A stretch of 35,682 nt of DNA from Georgenia satyanarayanai. Lineage in GTDB: Bacteria; Actinomycetota; Actinomycetes; Actinomycetales; Actinomycetaceae. The position numbers were made by a program, and so were the translations under genes. Under the pieces are notes generated by a model, which searched no databases, was not told where the DNA came from, and saw only the letters and a program-made list of their open reading frames with translations. This document shows, piece after piece, positions 10,472 to 18,270 of the stretch. The stretch covers positions 1-35,682 of the forward strand of contig NZ_JAMBNZ010000020.1 in the NCBI RefSeq assembly GCF_023715365.1. The letters are read 5' to 3'. Each line of letters starts with the position of its first letter. Within the stretch, counting starts at the first letter, position 1.

Positions 10472-11193
10472 CGTTCCTCGTGCTCCTCGCCGTGCTCGCC
10501 GCGGTCGTGTGGGCGCCCGGGCGTCCGGTGCCCCGGACGCGGGACGGGCCACGGGTGAGCTGGTCCCGCCGGTGGTGGCCGCCCCGCGGGCGGCGGCGTC
10601 CCAGGAGGCTGGACCTCGCCGTCGTCGTCACCGAGGTGGCGAGCCGGCTGCGGACGGGCGCGACGCCCGAGGCCGCCTGGGCGGCGACGGTGGGCCGGCT
10701 GCTCGGTCCGGACGAGGTCCCGAACGGGGGCGGCGTGAGTCCTGGCGGGGACGACGGCATCCCGCCCGCGCTGAGCCGTCTCGCCGCCCACTGCGCCGCC
10801 GACCCGGCGGCTGCTGCCGCGGTCCGCACCGTGGTCGCCGCCAGCCGCCTCACGCACACCCTCGGCTCCCCGCTGGCCGAGGTGCTCGACCGCTGCGCCG
10901 TGACGGTGACCGAGGCGGAGCAGGCCCATGACGCCCGCCGGGTGGCACTCGCCGGGCCCCGCTCCACCGCGAGGATCCTCGCCGGGCTGCCGCTCCTCGG
11001 CCTGCTGCTCGGCGCGAGCCTCGGTGCCGACCCGCTCGGCTCGGCAACCGACGGCGGCTGGGGGACGGTCAGCGTGCTCGCCGGGCTGCTCCTGCTCGTC
11101 GCGGGGAGGCGGTGGACGGCCGCACTCGTCACCGCCGCGGAGGCACCGGGCCACATGGGACGTCGGCGCTCGCGGGCGGCGGCCCGGCGGTGA
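10468..11193 (+). CDS. tadB: TadB-like type II secretion system F-domain protein
   Basis: A 241-residue inner-membrane platform protein for the Tad machine. It begins with a membrane segment (about residues 2-14), has an Arg-rich cytoplasmic stretch, then the T2SSF helical domain (LAVVVTEVASRLRTGATPEA...) and two C-terminal hydrophobic segments (ILAGLPLLGLLLGASLGA and VSVLAGLLLLVAG). The start is the ATG that overlaps the tadA stop (ATGA); a longer open frame exists but is a shadow of tadA. A compact actinobacterial version; sequence is weakly conserved in this family so the call rests on domain pattern plus position between TadA and TadC. Confidence 0.85.
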   Translation: MTFLVLLAVLAAVVWAPGRPVPRTRDGPRVSWSRRWWPPRGRRRPRRLDLAVVVTEVASRLRTGATPEAAWAATVGRLLGPDEVPNGGGVSPGGDDGIPPALSRLAAHCAADPAAAAAVRTVVAASRLTHTLGSPLAEVLDRCAVTVTEAEQAHDARRVALAGPRSTARILAGLPLLGLLLGASLGADPLGSATDGGWGTVSVLAGLLLLVAGRRWTAALVTAAEAPGHMGRRRSRAAARR

Positions 11194-11738
11194 GCGGCGC
11201 GCTGCTGCTGATCGCGGGCGCCCTTGCCGCGGTGCCCTGGCTGCTCGCGCGGCCCGGCGCTCCGCGCGCGCGGCCGGCACGACGCCGGGCGAAGCGGCCA
11301 CCCCTCGGGACCGACCCCGCAGTCCTCCTCGACCTCCTCGACGTCGCCCTCGCCTCGGGCGCGTCGGTGCCCGGGGCGCTCGCGGCCCTCGCCGCAGCCA
11401 CCACCCCCGACCCCGTGGCGGACCGCCTGCGGTCCGCCGCCACGTCCCTGCGCCTGGGGGCCACGTGGGAGGAGGCCTGGGAGCGCTGCCCACTGTCGCT
11501 CCGACCTCTGGCGGTGGCCCTGGAGCCGGGCTGGACCGACGGCGTGGACCCGTGCCCGCTCGTGCGGCAGGCCGCGGCCTCGATCCGCTCCCGCCGGCGC
11601 CAGGAGGCTCAGGAGGCCGCGGCCCGCCTCGGCGCGCGCCTCGTCCTGCCGCTGGGCCTGTGCTTCCTGCCGGCCTTCGTCCTCCTCGCGATGGCGCCGG
11701 TGCTCCTCTCCGGGGTCGGCTCGCTGCTCGGGGGCTGA
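11190..11738 (+). CDS. tadC: TadC-like type II secretion system F-domain protein
   Basis: A 182-residue second platform protein. After an N-terminal hydrophobic segment and basic linker comes the T2SSF-like helical region (VLLDLLDVALASGASVPGAL ...) with a TWEEAWERC motif, then a C-terminal hydrophobic pair (LVLPLGLCFLPAFVLLAM and the following stretch). The GTG at 11190 overlaps the tadB stop (GTGA), the same arrangement as the preceding junctions; an upstream ATG at 11112 in frame would overlap tadB by 82 nt and is less likely. Together with TadB it would form the membrane anchor for the TadA ATPase. Confidence 0.83.
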   Translation: MSGALLLIAGALAAVPWLLARPGAPRARPARRRAKRPPLGTDPAVLLDLLDVALASGASVPGALAALAAATTPDPVADRLRSAATSLRLGATWEEAWERCPLSLRPLAVALEPGWTDGVDPCPLVRQAAASIRSRRRQEAQEAAARLGARLVLPLGLCFLPAFVLLAMAPVLLSGVGSLLGG

Positions 11739-11865
11739 GCCCCAGGCCCGACTCGCGGGGTCGCCGTGCACAGAAGAGGCACCGGCCTCAGCAGCAGGTG
11801 GGGACGCGGACCCACAGTGGACGGACCGGCTGATCCGCAGCCGGACCGACGAAAGGACGACCATC

Positions 11866-12075
11866 ATGCGTTGGGCACGAACTGCACGAGCGTCACTGCA
11901 GGCCCGCTTGCGGACGCTGCGGCGCACCGCCGAGGCCGGTATGGCCACGGCCGAGTACGCCATCGCCACCCTCGCCGCGGCGGGATTCGCCGGGCTGCTC
12001 CTCGTCATCCTGCGCAGTGCCGAGGTGCGGGGCTTCCTCCTCGGCATCATCCGCCAGGCACTCCAGGTGGGGTGA
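11866..12075 (+). CDS. DUF4244 Flp-pilin-like small protein
   Basis: A 69-residue protein with a basic N-terminus of 25 residues, then GMATAEYAIATLAAAGFAG. Cleavage after Gly25 would leave Glu at +5 followed by Tyr, the G-xxxx-EY pattern of Flp-type prepilins; one hydrophobic helix (about residues 31-48) and a short tail follow. It is the DUF4244 family, the expected pilin of the actinobacterial Tad locus (Rv3656c position). GAAAGGAC precedes the ATG by about 7 nt. It has a 127-nt gap before it, the only real gap in the locus, so it may have its own promoter or an mRNA processing point, as pilin genes often need higher expression. Prepilin peptidase is not in the window. Confidence 0.85.
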   Translation: MRWARTARASLQARLRTLRRTAEAGMATAEYAIATLAAAGFAGLLLVILRSAEVRGFLLGIIRQALQVG

Positions 12076-12076
12076 C

Positions 12077-12454
12077 GTGGACGGCGGGGCAGGACGGCGC
12101 CGCGCGCGTCCCGGGGACGAGCGGGGCGCGGTGACGGCCGAGCTGGCGCTCGTCCTGCCCGCCGTCGTCATGGTCCTGCTCGTGTGCTGCACCCTGGGTG
12201 CGGCCGTGCTCGGGCAGGTGCGCTGCGCCGACGCGGCACGCGCCGCGGCCCGTGCGGCGGCGATCGGTGAGCCGGCGGCGGTCGTCACGTCCGTCGCCCG
12301 TGAGCTCGCCGGCGCGGACGCCGCAGTCAGCGTCGACATCGACGGGTCGTGGGTGGAGGTCGTCGTCTCGCGTCCGGTGGCCTCCGGGGTGCTGGGCGCC
12401 GGCACGCTCGAGGCTCGGGCCAGCGCCCGGGCCTGGGTGGAGCCGGGGCCGTGA
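12077..12454 (+). CDS. tadE: TadE-like pseudopilin
   Basis: A 125-residue TadE-family protein. The N-terminal leader ends RGAVTAELALVLPAVVM: Gly17 as the -1 residue and Glu22 at +5 fit class III prepilin-type processing, and a hydrophobic helix follows. The rest is a periplasm/exterior domain beginning CADAARAAARAAAIGE, typical of TadE, with a beta-rich C-terminal half. The GTG at 12077 is used: it lies one base past the DUF4244 stop, and in-frame upstream ATG would overlap that gene. Likely a minor pilin of the Tad apparatus (Rv3655c-like). Confidence 0.82.
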   Translation: MDGGAGRRRARPGDERGAVTAELALVLPAVVMVLLVCCTLGAAVLGQVRCADAARAAARAAAIGEPAAVVTSVARELAGADAAVSVDIDGSWVEVVVSRPVASGVLGAGTLEARASARAWVEPGP

Positions 12455-13005
12455 GCTCCACCCGCCGGGGCGTCCCGCCTCCCGCGAGACCGGGGGAGCG
12501 CGGCTCGGGGACCGTCCTGGGGCTCGGGGTGGTCGCCGTCGCGCTCGTCCTCCTCGTCGCGGTCGCGACGCTCGGGCAGGTGGTGGCGGGACGCGGGTCG
12601 GCTCAGGCCGCCGCCGACCTCGCCGCCCTGGCCGCGGCTGAGCGCCTGCACGCGTCCGGCGCATCGGCCGGTGCCTGCGCCGTGGCGGCACAGGTCGCGT
12701 CCGCGCACGGGACTGCGCTGACCGGCTGCGCCGTCCAGGGGGAGGAGGTGACGGTCGAGGTCGCGCGTGAGGTCGGCCCGGGGCTTGTGGCGCGGGCGGG
12801 CGCGCGTGCCGGCCCGGCGCGCCGAGGCGGCGGCCCGCCGGCCGCCCGGGCTACGCGGGGCAGGCGGCGACGAGGAAGCGCAGCACGCGCACCGCCGCCG
12901 CCTTGTCGAGGGGGGAGTTGCCGTTGCCGCACTTGGGCGACTGCACGCAGCTCGGGCAGCCGTCGGCGCAGCCGCAGCCGGCCACCGCGCCGAGGGTGGC
13001 GGTGA
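12451..13005 (+). CDS. TadE-like protein (Rv3654c/TIGR03816 type) with overlong 3' end
   Basis: The GTG start overlaps the tadE stop (GTGA). The first about 115 residues match the helicase-neighbourhood TadE-like family: a short leader RPGERGSGTVLGLGVVAVAL without Glu at +5, a hydrophobic helix, then QVVAGRGSAQAAADLAALAA and a domain with two cysteines. In relatives the protein stops near here. In this sequence no stop occurs in the frame until 13005, so the product would be 184 residues with an Arg/Pro/Ala-rich tail that lies antisense over the last about 155 nt of the convergent helicase gene. The tail does not look like a conserved domain. Either a natural loss of stop, or a small sequencing error around 12780-12850. 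Function: probable minor pilin-like or secreted component of the Tad system. Confidence 0.7.
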   Translation: MSSTRRGVPPPARPGERGSGTVLGLGVVAVALVLLVAVATLGQVVAGRGSAQAAADLAALAAAERLHASGASAGACAVAAQVASAHGTALTGCAVQGEEVTVEVAREVGPGLVARAGARAGPARRGGGPPAARATRGRRRRGSAARAPPPPCRGGSCRCRTWATARSSGSRRRSRSRPPRRGWR

Positions 13006-15262
13006 GCCACTCCCGGGCGGCCCGGAAGCCGCGCTCGGCGAAGCCCGCGCCGCCGGGGTAGGCGTCGTGGACGAAAACCGTGGGCACGAGCGTGTCCTGG
13101 TGGACGGCGGTCGACAGGCCACCGAGGTCCCACCGGTCGCAGGTGGCGACGATCGGCAACAGCCCGATGGACGCGTGCTCGGCGGCGTGAAGGGCGCCGG
13201 GCAGCACGTCGGCGCCCACTCCGACCTCCGCCAGCGCCTCCGCGCTCACCGACCACCACACCGCGCTCGTGCGCAGGACGCGCTCGGGCAGCTCGAGCGG
13301 GTAGCTGCCGACGATCTCCAGCCCAGGCAGCCGGCGCCGGTCGAAGCCGGTCACCTGGGAGGTCACCTCCACCGCGCCGCGGGACCACCTCACGGTGGCG
13401 CCGCCGGGGTGGGGCCACTCGGCGTGCTCCTGCTCCTCGATGATCCGCACGGTCGTCGCGCTGCGTGCCTTGGTGCGGTAGGACACCTCGGGCTCGGCGT
13501 GGACGAGGGCGACGTCGTCGGCGAGCTGGTCGACGACGAAGGTGCGGCCCTGGTGGACGTAGACGGCGCCCGGGTGGACCGTGCCGTCGGCGCGCGCACC
13601 GTCGACCGTGCCGAGCACCCGGCCCGTGCCGGCCTCGACGACCTGCACCGGCTGACCGTGACCACCGCGCAGGTCGGTGAGGGAGGAAGGCTGCTCGGGC
13701 CGGGAGAAGTTCCAGAACCAGCCGTTCGGGCGGCGGCGCAGGAACTCCTGCGTGGTGAGCAGCTGGAGGAGGGAGTCGTCGGGCAGTCCGAAGCGCGGCA
13801 GATCAGCCTCGGTGAGCGGGACCTCCGCGGCCGCTGCGCACAGGTGCGGGGCGAGGACGTAGGGGTTGGCGGGGTCGAAGGTCGTCACCTCCACGGCCTG
13901 GCCGAAGACCGCCTCGGGGTGGTGGACCAGGTAGGCGTCCAGCGGGTCCTCCGAGGCGACCAGCACCGCCAGGCCGTCACGCCCGGCGCGGCCGGAGCGG
14001 CCGGCCTGCTGCCACATCGACACGCGCGTGCCCGGCCAGCCGGTCATGACGACGGCGTCCAGCCCGGAGACGTCCACCCCCAGCTCGAGGGCGTTCGTCG
14101 TCGCGAGCGCGAGCAGGTCGCCCTCCCGCAGGGCCCGTTCCAGGGCGCGGCGCTCCTCGGGAAGGTACCCGCCGCGGTAGGCGGCCACGCGGCCGGAGAG
14201 CCCGGTGCCGGCGAGCTGGTGCTGGATCTGCTCGGCCACCGCCTCGGCCCCGTAACGGGAGCGGACGAAGGCGAGCGTGCGCGCGCCGGCCCGCACGAGG
14301 CGGGCGACAAGTGCGGACGCCTCGCTCGACGCACTGCGGCGGGGGCCGGCGGCGTCGAGCTCGGCCTGCTCCTCGGGCAGCACAACCCCCTCCGCGGGCC
14401 ACTGGCGGCCCTCCTTGGTGAAGCCGGGCTGCCACAGGACGATCGTGCGGGTCCCGCTGGGCGCCGTGTCCTCGACGACCGCGTGCACCTCGGCGGGGTC
14501 GACACCGATGAGGCGGGCACCGGTCGCGGCCGGGTCACCGGTCGTCGCGGAGGCGAGGACCACCGTCGGGTGGGCGCCGTAGTGCTCCGCCACGCGCAGC
14601 AGCCGGCGCAGCACGAGGGCCACGTGCGCGCCCAGGACCCCGCGGTAGGCGTGGCACTCGTCGACGACGACGAAGCGCAGCCCGCGCAGCAGCCGCTGCC
14701 AGCGCCGGTGGCGGGGCAGCATGGAGAAGTGGAGGAAGTCCGGGTTGCTCAGCACGATGTCGGCGTGGTCGCGGGCCCAGTCCCGCTCGGCGAGCGGGGT
14801 GTCACCGTCGCAGGTGGTGGCCCGTACGCCGCGCAGCGACGCCGCGTCGAGGAGCCGCTCGAGACCGGCGAGCTGGTCGGCGGCAAGGGCCTTCGTCGGT
14901 GAGAGGTACAGCGTGGTGGGCCGGCGCGCGTAGCCGGCGATGCGGCCGGAGCCCGGGCCGGCGGCCGCCTCGGCGCCCTCCCGCACGGCGCTGATCGCCG
15001 GCAGCCACGCCGCCAGCGACTTCCCCGAGCCGGTGGCCGTCGCGATGACGGTGTGCCGCCCCGACCACACGGACTCCGCCGCCTCGACCTGGTGCTCCCA
15101 GGGCGCCTCGACGCCCAGCCGCCGGTAGCCCGCGACGAGGTCGGTGTCCGCCCACGCGGGCCAGTCCCCCGTGCGCCCCGGGCGGGCGGGGATCCGCTCG
15201 ACGTGGAGGAGCCGGTCGTCGCCCTCGCCGAGCTGGTGCAGGAGGGGGAGGAGCTCGGTCAC
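12851..15262 (-). CDS. DEAD/DEAH-box helicase with C-terminal DUF1998 (MrfA/YprA-like)
   Basis: An 803-residue superfamily 2 helicase. Walker A is ATATGSGKS (about 74-82), the DExH motif is DECH (201-204), motif VI region is QQAGRSGRAGRDG, followed by a long C-terminal part ending in a cysteine cluster CGCADGCPSCVQSPKC (about 763-778) typical of DUF1998. The family includes Bacillus MrfA, a 3'-5' helicase for repair of mitomycin-type DNA damage, with a four-cysteine metal site. In actinobacteria it sits next to the Tad locus (Rv3649). The GTG at 15262 gives the normal N-terminus (VTELLPLLHQLG); the longer frame to 15565 adds unlike low-complexity sequence antisense to the hppA leader. Converges and overlaps with the upstream TadE-like frame. 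Confidence 0.9.
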   Translation of the reverse strand: MTELLPLLHQLGEGDDRLLHVERIPARPGRTGDWPAWADTDLVAGYRRLGVEAPWEHQVEAAESVWSGRHTVIATATGSGKSLAAWLPAISAVREGAEAAAGPGSGRIAGYARRPTTLYLSPTKALAADQLAGLERLLDAASLRGVRATTCDGDTPLAERDWARDHADIVLSNPDFLHFSMLPRHRRWQRLLRGLRFVVVDECHAYRGVLGAHVALVLRRLLRVAEHYGAHPTVVLASATTGDPAATGARLIGVDPAEVHAVVEDTAPSGTRTIVLWQPGFTKEGRQWPAEGVVLPEEQAELDAAGPRRSASSEASALVARLVRAGARTLAFVRSRYGAEAVAEQIQHQLAGTGLSGRVAAYRGGYLPEERRALERALREGDLLALATTNALELGVDVSGLDAVVMTGWPGTRVSMWQQAGRSGRAGRDGLAVLVASEDPLDAYLVHHPEAVFGQAVEVTTFDPANPYVLAPHLCAAAAEVPLTEADLPRFGLPDDSLLQLLTTQEFLRRRPNGWFWNFSRPEQPSSLTDLRGGHGQPVQVVEAGTGRVLGTVDGARADGTVHPGAVYVHQGRTFVVDQLADDVALVHAEPEVSYRTKARSATTVRIIEEQEHAEWPHPGGATVRWSRGAVEVTSQVTGFDRRRLPGLEIVGSYPLELPERVLRTSAVWWSVSAEALAEVGVGADVLPGALHAAEHASIGLLPIVATCDRWDLGGLSTAVHQDTLVPTVFVHDAYPGGAGFAERGFRAAREWLTATLGAVAGCGCADGCPSCVQSPKCGNGNSPLDKAAAVRVLRFLVAACPA

Positions 15263-15393
15263 CCCGCCATCATCGCCCCGCAGGCGCCGCGGGGCGGCAC
15301 GAGGACTGGACGGAGGGACGAGCGGGGTCGTCCGACAGCCGGATTCTCGCGCCGTCGCCGCCCGAAGTGCTCGGCAGGAGCCGTCGACGTGCG

Positions 15394-15399
15394 TAGACT
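15394..15399 (+). promoter_or_regulatory. Probable -10 box of the pyrophosphatase gene
   Basis: TAGACT, with TCGGCA 17 nt upstream (15371-15376) as a weak -35 match. Transcription would start near 15406 and give a leader of about 86 nt before hppA. Confidence 0.4.
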
Positions 15400-15491
15400 C
15401 CGGCACGTCAATGCGCGGCGGTTGCGCCGCACGAACGCCGCCGAGCGCTGACACTGCTGTGGGCGCCGGTGGGCACTGCCGAGGAGGGCGG

Positions 15492-17801
15492 ATGCTCGAG
15501 CTGAGTGCGTCAAGTCTGGTCATAGTCGGGGTCATCGCGGGTGTCGCGGTCGTCGCGCTGCTCATCGCGGTCGTGCTGCGGGGGCAGGTGCTCGCGGCCG
15601 ACGAGGGATCGGTCCGGATGAGGGAGATCGCCCAGGCGATCCAGGAGGGCGCCCGCGCCTACCTCAACCGGCAGTTCCGGACGCTGGCGCTGTTCGTCGT
15701 CGTCGTCTTCGCGCTGCTGTTCCTGCTGCCTGGTGACGGCGGGATCAAGGTGGGCCGCGCCGTCGCCTTCCTCTTCGGCGCCGGGTTCTCCGCCGCGATC
15801 GGCTACCTCGGCATGTGGCTGGCCACCCGCGCCAACCTGCGCGTCGCCGCGTCCGCCCAGCACCCGGGCGGTCGCGCGGAGGGTGCCCGCATCGCCTTCC
15901 GCACGGGCGGGGTCGTGGGCATGTCCGTCGTCGGCCTCGGCCTGCTCGGCGCGGCCGGCGTCGTGCTCATCTTCCAGGGCGACGCGCCGGCGGTGCTCGA
16001 GGGCTTCGGCTTCGGCGCCGCCCTGCTCGCCATGTTCATGCGCGTGGGCGGTGGCATCTTCACCAAGGCCGCCGACGTCGGCGCCGACCTCGTCGGCAAG
16101 GTCGAGCAGGGCATCCCCGAGGACGACCCGCGCAACGCGGCCACCATCGCCGACAACGTCGGTGACAACGTCGGCGACTGCGCCGGCATGGCCGCCGACC
16201 TCTTCGAGTCCTACGCCGTCATGCTCGTGGCCTCCCTCATCCTCGGCAAGGCCGCCTTCGGGGAGCAGGGCATGATCTTCCCGCTCATCGTCGCGGCCAT
16301 CGGTGCGGTCGTCGCCGTCCTCGGCGTAGCGATCACCCGGGTGCGGGGCACCGAGGACGCGCTCGCGACGATCTACCGCGGCTTCTACATCTCCGCGCTC
16401 GCCGGGGTGCTCCTCGCGGCGCTCGCCGCCTTCCTCTACCTGCCCTCTACCTTCGGTGCCATCACCGGGGTGAGCGCCGAGCTCGCCGACCACTCCGGCG
16501 ACCCGCGGCTCATCGCCGCCGCCGCCGTGGCGATCGGCGTCGTCCTGGCCGGCATCATCCTGTGGCTCACCGGCTACTTCACCGGCACCACCTCCAAGCC
16601 GACCCTCCACGTGGCCAGCACCTCCCAGACCGGGGCGGCGACCGTCGTGCTGTCCGGCATCGGGGTGGGTTTCGAGTCGGCCGTCTACACCGCGGGCATC
16701 ATCGCCGCCGCGATCTGCGGGGTCTTCCTCCTCGCGGGCGGCTCGGTGTGGCTCTCGCTCTTCCTCGTCGCGCTCGCCGGCTGCGGGCTGCTCACCACCG
16801 TCGGCGTCATCGTCGCGATGGACACCTTCGGGCCCGTGTCGGACAACGCCCAGGGCATCGCCGAGATGTCAGGAGAGGTCGACGCGGAGGGCGCCCAGAT
16901 CCTCACCGACCTCGACGCCGCCGGGAACACGACCAAGGCCATCACCAAGGGCATCGCGATCGCCACCGCGGTCCTGGCCGCCACGGCGCTCTTCGGCTCC
17001 TACGCCGATGCCGTCGCCACGTCCCTGCAGGACATCCTCGACTCCGGCAAGGAGGTCGCCGGCGGGGTCATCACCTCGATGCTCGCCTACGACATCATCT
17101 CGCCGGTGACCCTCGTGGGCGTCATCCTCGGCGCCGCCACGGTCTTCCTCTTCTCCGGCCTCGCGATCGACGCCGTCACCCGGGCGGCCGGCGCCATCGT
17201 CTTCGAGGTGCGCCGCCAGTTCCGGGAGAACCCGGGCATCATGACCGGCGAGGTGCGCCCCGAGTACGGCCGCGTCGTGGACATCTGCACCCGCGACTCC
17301 CTGCGCGAGCTCGCCACCCCCGGGCTGCTCGCGGCCTTCGCCCCGGTCGCGGTGGGCTTCGGGCTCGGCGTCGGTCCGCTCGCCGGCTTCCTCGGCGGGT
17401 CGATCGCCGCCGGGGTGCTCATGGCGGTGTTCCTCGCCAACGCCGGTGGGGCGTGGGACAACGCGAAGAAGATCATCGAGGACGGGAAGTACGGCGGCAA
17501 GGGCTCCGACGCGCACGCCGCCGTCGTCATCGGGGACACCGTCGGTGACCCGTTCAAGGACACCGCCGGCCCGGCCATCAACCCGCTCATCAAGGTGATG
17601 AACCTTGTCGCGCTCCTCATCGCGCCCGCCGTGGTCCAGCTGAGCGTGCCGGCCGACGCCAACCACGTGCTGCGCATCGGCATCGCCTCGGCGGCCGCCG
17701 CGGTCGCCTTCGGCGCCGTCATCGCCTCCCGCCTGCGGGCCGCGAAGGTGGACCAGGAGAACGAGGCCCGCGCCGCGGTCGCCGCGGCCAGCCAGCGCTG
17801 A
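15492..17801 (+). CDS. hppA: Membrane-bound proton-pumping pyrophosphatase, K+-independent type
   Basis: A 769-residue integral membrane pump that couples hydrolysis of pyrophosphate to H+ export, with about 16 membrane segments. The pyrophosphate-binding signature DVGADLVGK (195-203) is followed by the acidic motif EDDPRNAATIADNVGDNVGD; a second acidic cluster DTVGDPFKDT lies near the C-terminus. The region GNTTKAIT (478-485) has Lys at the position where K+-dependent enzymes have Ala, and Thr three residues later where they have Gly; this pair marks the K+-independent H+-pumping class. The ATG at 15492 has GAGGAGGGCGG directly before it. It stands alone, with a strong hairpin just after its stop. 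Likely recycles pyrophosphate made by biosynthesis and by acetyl-CoA synthetase. Confidence 0.97.
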   Translation: MLELSASSLVIVGVIAGVAVVALLIAVVLRGQVLAADEGSVRMREIAQAIQEGARAYLNRQFRTLALFVVVVFALLFLLPGDGGIKVGRAVAFLFGAGFSAAIGYLGMWLATRANLRVAASAQHPGGRAEGARIAFRTGGVVGMSVVGLGLLGAAGVVLIFQGDAPAVLEGFGFGAALLAMFMRVGGGIFTKAADVGADLVGKVEQGIPEDDPRNAATIADNVGDNVGDCAGMAADLFESYAVMLVASLILGKAAFGEQGMIFPLIVAAIGAVVAVLGVAITRVRGTEDALATIYRGFYISALAGVLLAALAAFLYLPSTFGAITGVSAELADHSGDPRLIAAAAVAIGVVLAGIILWLTGYFTGTTSKPTLHVASTSQTGAATVVLSGIGVGFESAVYTAGIIAAAICGVFLLAGGSVWLSLFLVALAGCGLLTTVGVIVAMDTFGPVSDNAQGIAEMSGEVDAEGAQILTDLDAAGNTTKAITKGIAIATAVLAATALFGSYADAVATSLQDILDSGKEVAGGVITSMLAYDIISPVTLVGVILGAATVFLFSGLAIDAVTRAAGAIVFEVRRQFRENPGIMTGEVRPEYGRVVDICTRDSLRELATPGLLAAFAPVAVGFGLGVGPLAGFLGGSIAAGVLMAVFLANAGGAWDNAKKIIEDGKYGGKGSDAHAAVVIGDTVGDPFKDTAGPAINPLIKVMNLVALLIAPAVVQLSVPADANHVLRIGIASAAAAVAFGAVIASRLRAAKVDQENEARAAVAAASQR

Positions 17802-17806
17802 CCCCC

Positions 17807-17854
17807 GACGCCGCCTCCCGCCGCTGCGCTCAGCTCCCGGCGGGAGACGGCGTC
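17807..17854. terminator. Large hairpin at the hppA / lipoprotein convergent junction
   Basis: A 17-bp stem with a single mismatch (17807-17823 with 17838-17854) and a 14-nt loop starts 5 nt after the hppA stop. Its right arm lies inside the last codons of the convergent lipoprotein gene, so it could end both transcripts. Confidence 0.7.
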
Positions 17855-18270
17855 GTCGTCCCCAGCCGCGGGGACGTGCACCGGGCGAAGTCGCCGCTGC
17901 GGCTCGCGTGGTAGGAGAACTCCCGGCCCTCGGCCGCAAGGACGAGGCGGGCGCCGGGCACCTGGGCCTGGATGTAGCTCATCCCCGGCCGTGGGCAGCC
18001 GAGGGAGCCGTCGGGCCACGTGACGTCCTCCTGGCTCACCACGGTGACCTCGGCCGGCTCGACGCCGAGGTGCGCGGCGAGGTCCGCGACGGCCGCGTCG
18101 ACCTGCGGCGTCCGTTCGCCCGCGGAGCCGCTCGGTGCGGGCGTCGTCGGCGCCGGCAGCTCGTGGGACGACGGCGCCTCCTCGGTCGTCCCGCTGGGGG
18201 AGGGCTCACCTCCGCAGGCGGTGAGCAGGAGGACGACGACGGCGAGTACGGCGGTGCGGGTGGCGCTCAC
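17830..18270 (-). CDS. Small secreted lipoprotein of unknown function
   Basis: 146 residues. The N-terminus is a lipoprotein signal: short basic start, hydrophobic VLAVVVLLL and lipobox LTAC with Cys19 as the likely lipidated residue. A Ser/Pro/Thr-rich linker (about 22-52) leads to a small domain with VTWPDGSLGCPRPGMSY and a closing FARC, two cysteines that could form a disulfide. The WPDxSLGCPxPG signature is shared by many actinobacterial lipoproteins of unknown role. The GTG at 18270 overlaps the stop of the upstream gene by 4 nt (GTGA), so the two are co-translated. No enzyme motif recognised. Confidence 0.85.
   Translation of the reverse strand: MSATRTAVLAVVVLLLTACGGEPSPSGTTEEAPSSHELPAPTTPAPSGSAGERTPQVDAAVADLAAHLGVEPAEVTVVSQEDVTWPDGSLGCPRPGMSYIQAQVPGARLVLAAEGREFSYHASRSGDFARCTSPRLGTTTPSPAGS

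Noticed and set aside
11728-11745. Short GGGGC/GCCCC hairpin over the tadC stop
   Set aside because: Only 5 bp with a 3-nt loop that is the stop codon; too weak against this GC background to call a terminator.
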